From Ferrovibrio sp046297595 (lineage in GTDB: Bacteria > Pseudomonadota > Alphaproteobacteria > Ferrovibrionales > Ferrovibrionaceae), in the NCBI RefSeq assembly GCF_046297595.1, contig NZ_JBKBHT010000003.1, positions 248,001-312,000 on the forward strand: DNA of 64,000 nt. The letters run 5' to 3'. The position numbers and the translations under genes were made by a program. Below, piece by piece: positions 1 through 9,007 of the stretch; within the stretch, counting starts at the first letter, position 1, and each line of letters starts with the position of its first letter. Under the pieces are notes generated by a model that did not search any database, had not been told where the DNA came from, and saw nothing but the letters and a program-made list of their open reading frames with translations.

Positions 1-2
1 CT

Positions 3-746
3 CCGGCCTTGCAATCGGCGCGAGTGATTCCCAACGGCGTGGATATGCAATGGTTCAAACCAGGCAACAAGATTGCGGCGCGGCGCGCTCTGAATCTGCC
101 TGAGGATGACCTTATTCTGATGTTTGCCGCAAACGGCATCAAGGGCAATGTCTGGAAAGACATCGCCACTCTGCGCGATTGCCTGGCGCGGCTAACCCCA
201 CCGGCCGGTCGTCAGCTACGGCTGCTCGCGTTGGGCGAGACGAGCGCACCTGAACAGGTCGGTCAGGCGACAATTTCCTATGTGCCGCATGTATCGTCGC
301 CTGATCGTATGGCCAGCTACTACCAGGCCACTGATTTTTACGTGCATGCTGCGCGGGCTGACACATTCCCCAATGTGGTGATCGAAGCCCTGGCTTGCGG
401 CACGCCAGTTGCGGCAACCGCCGTGGGCGGCATTCCGGAACAAATCCGCAGTCTGCATGTCCCTGGCACGGCACACGACCAACAGGCATGGCCTGCCGAA
501 AGCGCCACGGGCCTACTCACGCCGCGCGACCCTATCGCCCTGGCGACGGCCTTAAATTACATCCTCGACAAGCCGGACCTAATCGCCATGCTCGCGGCTA
601 ACGCCGCGCGAGATGCCGCCGCCCGCTTCGATCTCGACCGCCAGGTAGCTGCACTGCTGACTTGGTACGAGGAAATCCTGAGCGAAGCGCCTTCCCTGGA
701 AACCGCAGACCCTTCATCACCACATATTCTCCCCCCCCGACTCTGA
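3..746 (+). CDS. Glycosyltransferase family 4, C-terminal part (N-terminus outside window)
   Basis: The reading frame is open to the left edge of the window, so the N-terminal acceptor-binding domain is missing. What remains is the nucleotide-sugar-binding Rossmann half of a GT-B enzyme. VIPNGVD near bases 24-45 is the usual linker motif. EALACGTPVAATAVGGIPE around bases 385-440 is the GT4 signature in which two glutamates spaced eight apart contact the sugar donor. By family it should transfer a sugar from a nucleotide donor to a growing surface glycan on the cytoplasmic side of the membrane. The stop TGA overlaps the next start by one base (TGATG), so the two genes are likely translationally coupled. 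Donor and acceptor cannot be told from the sequence. Confidence 0.85.
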   Translation, partial: PALQSARVIPNGVDMQWFKPGNKIAARRALNLPEDDLILMFAANGIKGNVWKDIATLRDCLARLTPPAGRQLRLLALGETSAPEQVGQATISYVPHVSSPDRMASYYQATDFYVHAARADTFPNVVIEALACGTPVAATAVGGIPEQIRSLHVPGTAHDQQAWPAESATGLLTPRDPIALATALNYILDKPDLIAMLAANAARDAAARFDLDRQVAALLTWYEEILSEAPSLETADPSSPHILPPRL

Positions 747-1678
747 TGACCAATTCCATTTCTGTTACGCCCGCCACCCCAGTCGTTTCTGTCGTTCTGG
801 GATCGTATAATCGCCTCGCCTTCCTCAAGAGCACAGTGGAAAGCATTCGCCGCGAGATTGACGCTCTGCAAGGCGCCGGCGAGATTATCGTCGTGGACGG
901 CGGCTCGACTGACGGCAGCATCGCCTGGCTAACCGCACAGAAGGATATTGTCAGCATTATCCAACATAATCGCGGCGAATGGCGTGGGCGGCAGATTCGT
1001 CGCCGCTCCTGGGGTTACTTCATGAATCTCGGATTCAAGGCCGCCCAGGGCAAATACATCTGCATGGTCAGCGACGACTGCCTTCTGCATCGCAACAGTC
1101 TGCGCAACGGCATCGCACATTTCGAGAGTCATCTGGCTAAGGGCGAAAAAATCGGCGCAGTTGCATTCTACTGGCGCAACTGGCCCGAGCAGGCGCAATA
1201 TCGGGTCGGTTTGACGCTGGGCCGGCGCATGTTCGTCAATCACGGCCTCTATCTCAATGACGCACTGACCGAAATCGGCTATATCGACGAGGAACATTAC
1301 TCCTTCTACCATGCCGACGGCGACCTCTGCCTGAAGCTCTGGGACAGAGGCTGGGCCTGCATCGATTGCACCGATGCCTATGTCGAGCATTTTTCTGACG
1401 CCAACACCGAAGTGCGTGCCAGCAATTTAGTCGGACAGAACAGGGACTGGAACGTATTTTTGTCGCGGTGGACCGCACTGGTCGACCCCACCAATCCGCA
1501 TAGTCTTGGCGGGTGGATCGAGCGCGACCATGAGGACACCGACCAGACATGGCGTCAGTTTCCGGCTGACGAACTGCGCCGGATGAAATGGACCAACTGG
1601 CGCCGCGCCGTCGAGCGCCGCGTACCAGGCCTTTCCCGGCTGAAGAGCCTGGCAAGCCGGCGCGGCCGAATTCTGTAG
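746..1678 (+). CDS. Glycosyltransferase family 2
   Basis: A 310-residue GT-A type glycosyltransferase. The N-terminal strand VVSVVLGSYNR, the nucleotide-binding VVDGGSTDGS at about residues 47-57 and the metal-binding SDD near residue 110 are the standard GT2 landmarks. The ATG at 746 was chosen because it overlaps the preceding stop as TGATG and sits directly before the conserved beta strand. The frame is open further upstream to 662, but that stretch lies inside the previous gene. No membrane segments are evident, so it probably acts at the cytoplasmic face of the inner membrane in polysaccharide assembly. The C-terminal third is rich in Arg and Trp and is not diagnostic. Confidence 0.87.
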   Translation: MTNSISVTPATPVVSVVLGSYNRLAFLKSTVESIRREIDALQGAGEIIVVDGGSTDGSIAWLTAQKDIVSIIQHNRGEWRGRQIRRRSWGYFMNLGFKAAQGKYICMVSDDCLLHRNSLRNGIAHFESHLAKGEKIGAVAFYWRNWPEQAQYRVGLTLGRRMFVNHGLYLNDALTEIGYIDEEHYSFYHADGDLCLKLWDRGWACIDCTDAYVEHFSDANTEVRASNLVGQNRDWNVFLSRWTALVDPTNPHSLGGWIERDHEDTDQTWRQFPADELRRMKWTNWRRAVERRVPGLSRLKSLASRRGRIL

Positions 1679-1691
1679 AAGAGCGAACACT

Positions 1692-2387
1692 ATGACCAAC
1701 ATTCCGCGCTCCACTTCGGGCCAACCCGCGCCGGCAAACGGCACCAAGCTGCATCTGGGCTGCGGCCAGCGTTATCTGGATGGTTATCTGAATATCGATT
1801 TTCCGCTAAACAATCACACAGTGCAGCAGGCCAGCGTTGCCGATCTACATGCCGATATCTGCGGTTTGCACTATGCGCCGGGGTCGATTGCAGAAGTTCG
1901 CCTTCACCATGTGTTCGAACATTTTCGTCGCCCTGTAGCCAGCGCTCTACTGGCCACGTGGCATGGCTGGCTGGCCGATGGCGGTCGTCTGCATATCGAG
2001 GTCCCCGATATGCTGCGCACTCTACTGACGCTGCTGCATCCGCTACGCAGTTTCAATGATCGCGCAGTGGCTGAGCGTCATCTGTTTGGTTCGCATGAGG
2101 CGGACTGGGCCGCCCATTATGAGGGGTATACGGCCAAAGACTTGTGCCATATGGTCAAATGTTTTGGCTTTGAGCCGATAGAGATTCGGCGCAACGGTTG
2201 GAAACAGACTCACAATATTGAGATTATCGCTGTCAAACCACCGGGGTCAGCGCTCGACCATATGACCGCCGCTCGGACATTCTTGCGCAACTTTCTCGTC
2301 GACGATACGGAGGGGGAGCTGGCATTACTGGAAACCTGGATGGTCATGTTCGCGGCCCAGTACGCGCGCGGCCAAGCATCGAAATGA
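1692..2387 (+). CDS. SAM-dependent methyltransferase (class I), polysaccharide cluster
   Basis: 231 residues with the class I methyltransferase motif LHLGCGQ at residues 20-26, followed by an acidic strand end (NIDF) and the HHVFEHF segment. This pattern is typical of predicted methyltransferases in O-antigen and exopolysaccharide loci. It lies 13 bp after a glycosyltransferase and overlaps the next one by an ATGA, so it is in the same transcription unit. By analogy it may O-methylate a sugar or modify a glycan end, but the acceptor is unknown. The family assignment is firm; the substrate is inference from context. Confidence 0.82.
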   Translation: MTNIPRSTSGQPAPANGTKLHLGCGQRYLDGYLNIDFPLNNHTVQQASVADLHADICGLHYAPGSIAEVRLHHVFEHFRRPVASALLATWHGWLADGGRLHIEVPDMLRTLLTLLHPLRSFNDRAVAERHLFGSHEADWAAHYEGYTAKDLCHMVKCFGFEPIEIRRNGWKQTHNIEIIAVKPPGSALDHMTAARTFLRNFLVDDTEGELALLETWMVMFAAQYARGQASK

Positions 2388-3253
2388 CGCCAACTATCTC
2401 TGTCGTCATCCCGACATGGAACCGCGCGGATATGATCGGAACCGCGATACGAAGTGCGTTGGCCCAGACTATGCCCCCCTTGGAGGTGCTGGTCTGCGAT
2501 GACGGATCGACCGATACAACCCGGAAGATCGTATACGAATTGGGGGACGCCCGAATTCGCTGGCTGGCCGGACCGCGCGGCGGTCGGCCCTCGATACCCC
2601 GCAACCGCGGTCTGCGCGCCGCTAAAGGTGAGTGGATCGCCTTTATCGACAGCGACGACGAATGGCTGCCAGGCAAGCTGGCCCGGCAATTATCAGCTAT
2701 GGCGATATCAGGTCGCCGCGCAAGCTGCACCGAGGCGATCCGCGTCGTTCCGGACGACGACAGCCAGAATCCACTGCTTGGGCGCACCGATCCGGTGATC
2801 CGATTGCCTGAGTTGCTGCTCGACAATCAGGTAATCTGCAGTTCGGTGGTCATTCACCGCTCCCTTCTGGACCACGCCATCGGCTTCCCCGAGCAGAAGA
2901 ATTTGACCGTGGGTGAGGATTATGCGCTCTGGCTCCGCATTGCCTGTTTAACGGATTTCGACTTCATCTCCGAACCGCTGCTCCGTTACCGGGATAACCC
3001 GGCCTCAAGTATTCGGGCGGCAAGCCCCGATGGTTGGACGCAACATATCACGGTGGTCGACAATTTTGCAGCCTGGTGCCGTGACCAGGGATCGACAATG
3101 GCAGTGCCCCTGCAACTGGCGCGTCAGGAGATCCGTAATACCAAAGAACGCCGGCGCGCCGCCAGACGCGCGCAATGGCGGGGCCGTGCCTCGCGGGCCC
3201 TTGGTCCGCTGCGATCGGTTCTGCGACGCCTGCATGCGGCGGGGCGCACATGA
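2384..3253 (+). CDS. Glycosyltransferase family 2
   Basis: 289 residues. It shows the GT2 start ISVVIPTWNRA at residues 4-14, DDGSTD at about 39-44 and the DxD-type FIDSDDEW near residue 90. Further along, GEDYALWLRIA is a segment commonly seen around the catalytic base of family 2 enzymes. Its ATG overlaps the preceding TGA (ATGA), and its own stop overlaps the next start in the same way. The C-terminus is strongly basic with several Arg-Arg pairs, compatible with peripheral membrane contact. Sugar specificity cannot be read from sequence. Confidence 0.88.
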   Translation: MTPTISVVIPTWNRADMIGTAIRSALAQTMPPLEVLVCDDGSTDTTRKIVYELGDARIRWLAGPRGGRPSIPRNRGLRAAKGEWIAFIDSDDEWLPGKLARQLSAMAISGRRASCTEAIRVVPDDDSQNPLLGRTDPVIRLPELLLDNQVICSSVVIHRSLLDHAIGFPEQKNLTVGEDYALWLRIACLTDFDFISEPLLRYRDNPASSIRAASPDGWTQHITVVDNFAAWCRDQGSTMAVPLQLARQEIRNTKERRRAARRAQWRGRASRALGPLRSVLRRLHAAGRT

Positions 3254-4305
3254 ACGTCGAACTTCTGCCGGCTGGCAGTATCCGCAGCGTGGATGTTGTC
3301 ATACCGCTGTATAATACAAAAGATTTCATCCTCGAGGCCATTCAGTCCATCCTCGACCAGACATACCCGGTCAATGCCGTTCTGGTTGTCGACGACGGGT
3401 CCAAGGATGGGTCGCCCGAACTGGTGGAGCAGAGCTTCGCAGACGACCCCAGGGTCCGTCTTTTACGGAAGCCGCATTCTGGCCTCAGCGACACTCGCAA
3501 TCATGGCTGTCGACAGGCGACTGCCGAATACATCGCCTTCCTCGACAGCGACGATGTCTGGGAACCTCACAAGCTAGAGATGCAAATGGCTCTGTTCGCC
3601 ACCTCGCCGCTCAGGCCCGGTGTTGTCTACTGCAATTACAGCGCCATGACCGCGGATGGCAGCCCGCTTGAAACCGAGAGAATCATCGCACCCACGCTGC
3701 GCGGACAGATCTTCGATCCCCTGCTGTCCGGCAACTACATCTCCGGCTCCGCCTCGGCCGTGGTCCTGAAGCGTGAATTGCTGAAGCAGGTTGGTCTGTT
3801 TGATACAAGCCTGAAGTTTGCTGAAGATTGGGATTTCTGGCTCCGGTTGGCACATGCGACCACTTTTGATTTTGCGGATCAGCCGTTGGTACGCCTGCGT
3901 CGACATCCAAACCAAATGCAGACTGGCCATACGCTGACCCGTCTGATCCGCCAGGTCGAGGCACAGATCGTCATCTGGGGCAAATGGCAGGAAGCGGTGG
4001 CCAGGAACGTCAATGCGCAGGTCGTAATAAAGGAAAACCTGAACTGCCTGACCACTGCCTCGGATATTGCGCCATGGCGCCTCTTCGCCTGTCTGCGGGA
4101 GATCGAGGCGATGTATGCGCGCGTCCGCCCCTATACTTTCGCAACCCGGCTCTACGGCCCCCCCTTCCTGCGCCCTCTGCGGCTTTGCATAACGATGCTG
4201 ACATATCCGATAAAGCGCCACATCAGGAAGCTTGCGATAAAAACTGGCTTTCGCCCCCTCCAGTTCCTGCGCACGGCGCGTGCCTTTTTCACGGCAGCGC
4301 GCTGA
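3250..4305 (+). CDS. Glycosyltransferase family 2
   Basis: A 351-residue GT2 enzyme carrying VDVVIPLYNTKDFI, VVDDGSKDGS and FLDSDDVW in the expected order, and AEDWDFWLRLA near the middle, the usual region of the catalytic base. The ATG at 3250 overlaps the upstream stop at 3251-3253 as ATGA. The frame extends 75 bp further back, but that stretch lies within the previous gene. It is closely related in layout to the genes before it and at 5195, suggesting paralogous transferases that add successive sugars to one repeat unit. The C-terminal 60 residues are basic. Confidence 0.88.
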   Translation: MNVELLPAGSIRSVDVVIPLYNTKDFILEAIQSILDQTYPVNAVLVVDDGSKDGSPELVEQSFADDPRVRLLRKPHSGLSDTRNHGCRQATAEYIAFLDSDDVWEPHKLEMQMALFATSPLRPGVVYCNYSAMTADGSPLETERIIAPTLRGQIFDPLLSGNYISGSASAVVLKRELLKQVGLFDTSLKFAEDWDFWLRLAHATTFDFADQPLVRLRRHPNQMQTGHTLTRLIRQVEAQIVIWGKWQEAVARNVNAQVVIKENLNCLTTASDIAPWRLFACLREIEAMYARVRPYTFATRLYGPPFLRPLRLCITMLTYPIKRHIRKLAIKTGFRPLQFLRTARAFFTAAR

Positions 4306-4340
4306 ATGCACATCATCCTGTATTGTAGGTTATTCTGCAC

Positions 4341-5210
4341 ATGATTGTGATTCGCCTTCTCGGCGGTCTCGGCAACCAGATGTTTCAGTATGCTTTCGGG
4401 CGCCGTCTGGCGTTAGAACGCGGGGTACCACTGAAACTGGATATCGAGAGCTTCCGGTCCGACAAGCTGCGCAATTACGAGCTTGGCCACTTAAACATTA
4501 AGGCAGAGCTGGCGCACAAAGCCGATCTCGCGAACATGATTCCATGGCCGCAACGGCTGCATCCGCGCTTGGCGCGCCTGGGTCGATACTGGCCGAGCCG
4601 GATGCCGACGGTGCATGAGCGCGGCTTCCAGTTTAATCCGGCAGCCCTGAATTGCGGCTCGTCGGCCTATCTGATCGGGTATTGGCAGAGCGAGCGCTAT
4701 TTCAGCACCATCGCCGACACTATCCGCGCCGAATTTCAGCCGGTCCAGCCACTCTCGGCGCAGCGCATAGCACTGGCCGAACAAATGGCCACAGTTAACG
4801 CCATTTCCTTGCATGTGCGCCGCGGCGATTATGCCAGCAACCCTGTGACGCTGGAACATCATGGCCTCTGTCCGATCGAATGGTATGTCGAAGCGATGGG
4901 CCGCATGGCCGAGCGGATAATTGATCCGGTCTTTTTTGTCTTCAGTGACGACCCGGAATGGACCCGCTCCAACCTGCCGCATCGCTGGCCGTTGGTCTTC
5001 GTCGACCCGCAGGGAGACGGCCGCGATTTCGAGGACATGCATCTGATGGCGCGTTGCCGCCATCATATCACCGCGAATAGCTCATTCAGCTGGTGGGGGG
5101 CATGGCTCAATCCCCGCCCTGACAAACTCGTATTCGCGCCGCGCCGCTGGTTCGCGACAAATGCGCTCGATACTCGCGACCTGATTCCTGACACATGGAG
5201 CCGCTTGTGA
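4341..5210 (+). CDS. Alpha-1,2-fucosyltransferase-like enzyme, GT11 family
   Basis: 289 residues beginning VIRLLGGLGNQMFQYAFGR, the hallmark N-terminus of GT11 fucosyltransferases. HVRRGDY at about residues 158-164 is the GDP-fucose-binding motif of this family. A later segment with NSSFSWWGAWL is also strongly conserved in GT11. It should transfer fucose (or a related GDP-deoxyhexose) from its GDP donor in alpha-1,2 linkage. No GDP-fucose synthesis genes are in the window, so the donor pathway must lie elsewhere. It follows the previous gene after 35 bp and overlaps the next one by 16 bp. Confidence 0.88.
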   Translation: MIVIRLLGGLGNQMFQYAFGRRLALERGVPLKLDIESFRSDKLRNYELGHLNIKAELAHKADLANMIPWPQRLHPRLARLGRYWPSRMPTVHERGFQFNPAALNCGSSAYLIGYWQSERYFSTIADTIRAEFQPVQPLSAQRIALAEQMATVNAISLHVRRGDYASNPVTLEHHGLCPIEWYVEAMGRMAERIIDPVFFVFSDDPEWTRSNLPHRWPLVFVDPQGDGRDFEDMHLMARCRHHITANSSFSWWGAWLNPRPDKLVFAPRRWFATNALDTRDLIPDTWSRL

Positions 5211-6187
5211 CATCCCCACGCGTCAGCGTTATTCTGCCGCTCTACAACGGTGCCGACCAGGTCGGCGAGGCAATCCAGAGTATTCTTTCACAAACCTTCG
5301 TCGATTTCGAATTGATCGTGATCAACGACGGCTCGAAAGACGATTCGTCTGCCGTAGTACGGTCTTTCTCTGATCCGCGCTTACGCCTGATCGAACAGGA
5401 GAATCGTGGCCTCGCGGCCACCCTTAATCTCGGAATCGAGATGGCGCGCGGAGAATTCATCGCCCGTCAGGATCACGACGACCTCTCCATGCCCGACCGC
5501 CTGGAGAAGCAGGTCGCCTTTCTGTCCACTCATCCAGATCATGCCTTGCTGGGCACCCGCTCACGAATACACGTGAATAATACACCGACCGAACGCGGTC
5601 ATGACCATCCGCTCGATGACATGAATATCCGCTTCGAGTTGCTGTTCGATTCGCAGTTTGTCCACAGTTCTGTAATGCTGCGCCGCGACGCTGTGCGGGC
5701 GATCGGCGGCTATACCACCGACCCGCAACGCCAACCACCGGAAGACTTTGAACTCTGGTCCCGCCTTGCCCGCCGGCACCGCATGGCTAATCTGCCGGAT
5801 CGACTGGTTATATACCGTGAAATGCCGACCAGCATCAGCCGTACCGTCTCGTTTCAAGACAAGGTGGCATTGATCAGTGCCGAGAACCTGGCAGCTACCC
5901 TGGGACTGAGCCAGCCCAGCCAGGAAATGCATGACGCAGCCTCCCTTCTGCTCCGCTCTAGTACCCGCCTGTCCCGCCACCCAAATTATCAGCTCATGAC
6001 CAGCATCATCCGCCGTGCGGCAGAACGGATAGCTCAGGGACGGCAGGACGAGGAATTTACCAGCCGCCTGCGCTATCGTCTCGCCTCCCTTCGCTACCAC
6101 TACATGAACTACAGGCACCCATACCTGAGGACTGCCCTATCTGCGGCACGACCGCTGGCCCAGCGCCTGATCAACCTAATACGCTGA
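5195..6187 (+). CDS. Glycosyltransferase family 2
   Basis: 330 residues with RVSVILPLYNGADQ near residue 9, INDGSKDDS about residue 47, and RQDHDD near residue 90 in place of the more usual DSDD. The DD pair is retained, so activity is still expected. EDFELWSRLA matches the catalytic-base segment of its neighbours. The start is ambiguous: ATG 5195 overlaps the fucosyltransferase by 16 bp, while GTG 5207 would give a compact GTGA overlap with its stop. Both keep the whole domain. Role inferred: a further sugar addition in the same glycan. Confidence 0.87.
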   Translation: MEPLVTSPRVSVILPLYNGADQVGEAIQSILSQTFVDFELIVINDGSKDDSSAVVRSFSDPRLRLIEQENRGLAATLNLGIEMARGEFIARQDHDDLSMPDRLEKQVAFLSTHPDHALLGTRSRIHVNNTPTERGHDHPLDDMNIRFELLFDSQFVHSSVMLRRDAVRAIGGYTTDPQRQPPEDFELWSRLARRHRMANLPDRLVIYREMPTSISRTVSFQDKVALISAENLAATLGLSQPSQEMHDAASLLLRSSTRLSRHPNYQLMTSIIRRAAERIAQGRQDEEFTSRLRYRLASLRYHYMNYRHPYLRTALSAARPLAQRLINLIR

Positions 6188-6203
6188 AACAGAACCACAC
6201 GGT

Positions 6204-7556
6204 ATGCGCCTTCTATTTTGCTGCGAATTCTACGCGCCAAGCGTCGGCGGCGTTCAGGAGGTCATGCGACAAATCGCCGAACGCATGGTCGCACGCGGCC
6301 ACGAGGTGACGGTGGCGACTACAAAACTGGCAGCTCGCCACTTCTCCGAACTTAACGGCGTGCATATAAAGGAGTTTGGGATAACCGGAAACTCGGCCGG
6401 CAGAATCGTGGGCGAGGTCGAGCGCTATCGACAGTTTGTGCTCGATTTTCCCGCCGATGCCATTCTGATCAAGGCCGCACAGCAATGGACTTTCGACGCC
6501 CTGCTGCCCATCCTTGATCGCATCCACTCTAGAAAAGTCTTCATCCCCTGCGGCTTCTCCGGCCTGCACAATCCGGCCTTCGCACAATATTTTCGTGAAT
6601 TACCGAAGCACTTAGCCGCCTTCGACCGCCTGATCTTCTATGCCAATCAGTATCGGGATATCGATTTCGCCCGCCAGCACGGGCTGCAGAACTGGGTGGT
6701 GATCCCAAATGGTGCCGACGAGCGGGAATTCGGACCAATTCCGCAGGCGAACGATCTGCGCAAAAAACTGGGCATCACACCACAACATTTTGTTTTCTCT
6801 ACAGTCGGCAGCTTGACCGGTCGCAAGGGCCATCTTGAACTGGCTATGGCGTTCGCTCGTATGAGAACACATGGCCGCGCGGTGACTCTGATACTTAACG
6901 GTAACGCGCTACTGCCGCCGCAGATCGACAGATTTAAACGGCATGCAGATGACATGGCGGCGCCTTCCACAATGACCTATATCCGGAATCTGGCCCGCAG
7001 TGCTTATATATACCTTCGCCGCTTACCATCCGAGTTGCGCAGGCTTGCTTCAAAGGCCAAGCGCAAGCTCATCAATAGTACCGTCAGCTCGCTAAATTTC
7101 TGGATCCACGTGGCACAATTACAGCCTGGCAAGACGGTTCTCCGCACGGACCTGTCGCGCGACGACGTGGTGCGGCTGTTTCAGACCACCGATCTGTTCG
7201 TCTTCTGCTCGAATATCGAATATTCACCTCTGGTGCTGTTCGAATCGGCCGCCGCCGGCACACCTTTCCTGACAGTGCCCGTGGGCAATGCGCGCGAGAT
7301 TCTGGCTTGGACAGGCGGCGGCCTGCTTTGCGATGCCAAGGCGGATGAGCAAGGGATGACCCGCGTTAATCCCCGCGACCTTGCAGCAGCAATGGAAGCC
7401 GCCATGCTGGACCCCGCAAGCATAAAAGCCCTCGGCGCGCGCGGCCGCGCACAATGGAAGCAACATTTCAGCTGGGATGTCATCGCCAATCATTATGAGA
7501 ACATCTTGACTGATGATATTTCAGGTCCTCCAGCGGGCAAGCTTTTCGAGGTTTGA
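6204..7556 (+). CDS. Glycosyltransferase family 4 (GT-B fold)
   Basis: 450 residues. The N-terminus CCEFYAPSVGGVQEVMRQIAE carries the glycine-rich acceptor-side loop of GT4 enzymes. VIPNGADE near the middle is the inter-domain linker, and FESAAAGTPFLTVPVGNAREI near residue 345 is the donor-binding E-x7-E region. The stretch around residues 250-310 (bases about 6950-7130) is a basic insertion not typical of the short GT4 enzymes. It follows the previous gene by 16 bp and ends two bases before the next ATG. Donor and linkage unknown. Confidence 0.87.
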   Translation: MRLLFCCEFYAPSVGGVQEVMRQIAERMVARGHEVTVATTKLAARHFSELNGVHIKEFGITGNSAGRIVGEVERYRQFVLDFPADAILIKAAQQWTFDALLPILDRIHSRKVFIPCGFSGLHNPAFAQYFRELPKHLAAFDRLIFYANQYRDIDFARQHGLQNWVVIPNGADEREFGPIPQANDLRKKLGITPQHFVFSTVGSLTGRKGHLELAMAFARMRTHGRAVTLILNGNALLPPQIDRFKRHADDMAAPSTMTYIRNLARSAYIYLRRLPSELRRLASKAKRKLINSTVSSLNFWIHVAQLQPGKTVLRTDLSRDDVVRLFQTTDLFVFCSNIEYSPLVLFESAAAGTPFLTVPVGNAREILAWTGGGLLCDAKADEQGMTRVNPRDLAAAMEAAMLDPASIKALGARGRAQWKQHFSWDVIANHYENILTDDISGPPAGKLFEV

Positions 7557-7557
7557 T

Positions 7558-8943
7558 ATGCATGTATTCGACCCAACCATCCTGCGCGAATACGATATCC
7601 GGGGTGTCGTCGGCGAAACGCTTACCCCCGCCGACGCCTATGCCTTGGGCCTGGCGCTGGGCACCGTTGCGCGTCGTAACGACGGACGTACGGCTTGCGT
7701 CGGACGCGACGGCCGATTGTCCAGTCCGGTCCTGCAGGATGAGCTGACTAGGGGACTGACCGAATGCGGTCTTAATGTCACGCAAATAGGCTGCGGCCCC
7801 ACACCGATGCTCTACTTCGCCCAGAAGATGCTCGACGCTGACGTCGCGGTAGCCGTCACCGGCTCGCACAATCCCCCCGATCACAACGGCTTCAAGATCG
7901 TGCTGCATGGCCGGCCTTTTTTCGGCTCGCAAATTCAGGAATTGGCCGTGATTGCCCGAGACGGGCGCTATGCCAGCGGACAAGGGCGCATCAGCGATCA
8001 ATCCCTGCTTGATGCCTATATCGCGCGGTTGCTTGCAGACTGGGATGGCGGCGAACGGGCGCTGACAATCGTATGGGACGCGGGTAACGGTGCTGCCGGC
8101 GAGGCGATGCAGCATCTTACGCGCGCTCTGCCGGGGCGGCACATCCTCCTTTACCCCGACATTGACGGTCGCTTCCCCAACCATCACCCCGATCCAACCG
8201 ATCCCGAGACTCTACATGATCTGATTGCTGCCGTACGCACCGAAAAGGCCGATCTCGGCATCGCATTCGATGGCGACGGAGATCGCATCGGCGTTGTGGA
8301 CGACAGCGGCAGGATACTTTACGGCGACCAAATTTTGCAGTTACTGTCCGAAGACCTGCTTCTGCAGCAACCAGGCGCCACGATTATTGCCGATGTGAAG
8401 ACCAGTCAATCTGTATTTGATTCCATCGCGGCAATGGGCGGAAATCCAATCATGTGGAAGACCGGTCATTCGCTGATCAAGACCAAAATGGCAGAGACCG
8501 GCGCGGCGCTCGCTGGCGAAATGAGCGGACATGTCTTCTTTGCTGATCGTTATTATGGCTATGATGACGCCCTTTATGCAGCGATCCGCATGATAGGCGT
8601 GGTAGCGCGGCTGGGCGAGCCTCTGAGCCATCGCATGGCACGACTGCCAAAAACATTCAGTACGCCAGAATTGCGGCTTGATTGCCCTGATGCACGCAAG
8701 TTTTCCGTCATCGCCGCAGTCAGACAGCGATTGATCGAGGCTAAAGTCGAAATCAACGATATCGACGGCGTGCGGGTGAAACGGGAAGAAGGCTGGTGGC
8801 TTCTGCGCGCTTCCAATACTCAGCCCGCATTGATTGCTCGGGTCGAAGCAACCAATGCTCCGAACCTGGGGCGCCTGTTTGACGAGATGGCGGCACATCT
8901 ACTGCACTGCGGCATCGTCGTTCCGGAGAAGATGCGCCCGTAG
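7558..8943 (+). CDS. Phosphomannomutase/phosphoglucomutase (alpha-D-phosphohexomutase)
   Basis: 461 residues, close to the usual length of bifunctional PMM/PGM enzymes. All four signature loops are visible: the phosphoserine loop TGSHNPP with Ser about residue 103, the Mg2+ loop DGDGDR at about 238-243, the sugar-binding loop GEMSGH at about 320-325, and a C-terminal phosphate-binding RASNTQP. It interconverts hexose-6-phosphate and hexose-1-phosphate, supplying mannose-1-P for GDP-mannose or glucose-1-P for UDP-glucose. That is the logical precursor step for the transferases before it, and GDP-mannose is also the precursor of GDP-fucose. ATG 7558 begins two bases after the upstream stop; the frame is open for 45 bp before it, inside the previous gene. 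Confidence 0.9.
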   Translation: MHVFDPTILREYDIRGVVGETLTPADAYALGLALGTVARRNDGRTACVGRDGRLSSPVLQDELTRGLTECGLNVTQIGCGPTPMLYFAQKMLDADVAVAVTGSHNPPDHNGFKIVLHGRPFFGSQIQELAVIARDGRYASGQGRISDQSLLDAYIARLLADWDGGERALTIVWDAGNGAAGEAMQHLTRALPGRHILLYPDIDGRFPNHHPDPTDPETLHDLIAAVRTEKADLGIAFDGDGDRIGVVDDSGRILYGDQILQLLSEDLLLQQPGATIIADVKTSQSVFDSIAAMGGNPIMWKTGHSLIKTKMAETGAALAGEMSGHVFFADRYYGYDDALYAAIRMIGVVARLGEPLSHRMARLPKTFSTPELRLDCPDARKFSVIAAVRQRLIEAKVEINDIDGVRVKREEGWWLLRASNTQPALIARVEATNAPNLGRLFDEMAAHLLHCGIVVPEKMRP

Positions 8944-9007
8944 TGCAGGCTCGGTCGAGTTTCAGCCTGTACACATCAGGGCGCACAGACGATCATAAAG
9001 AGGAAAG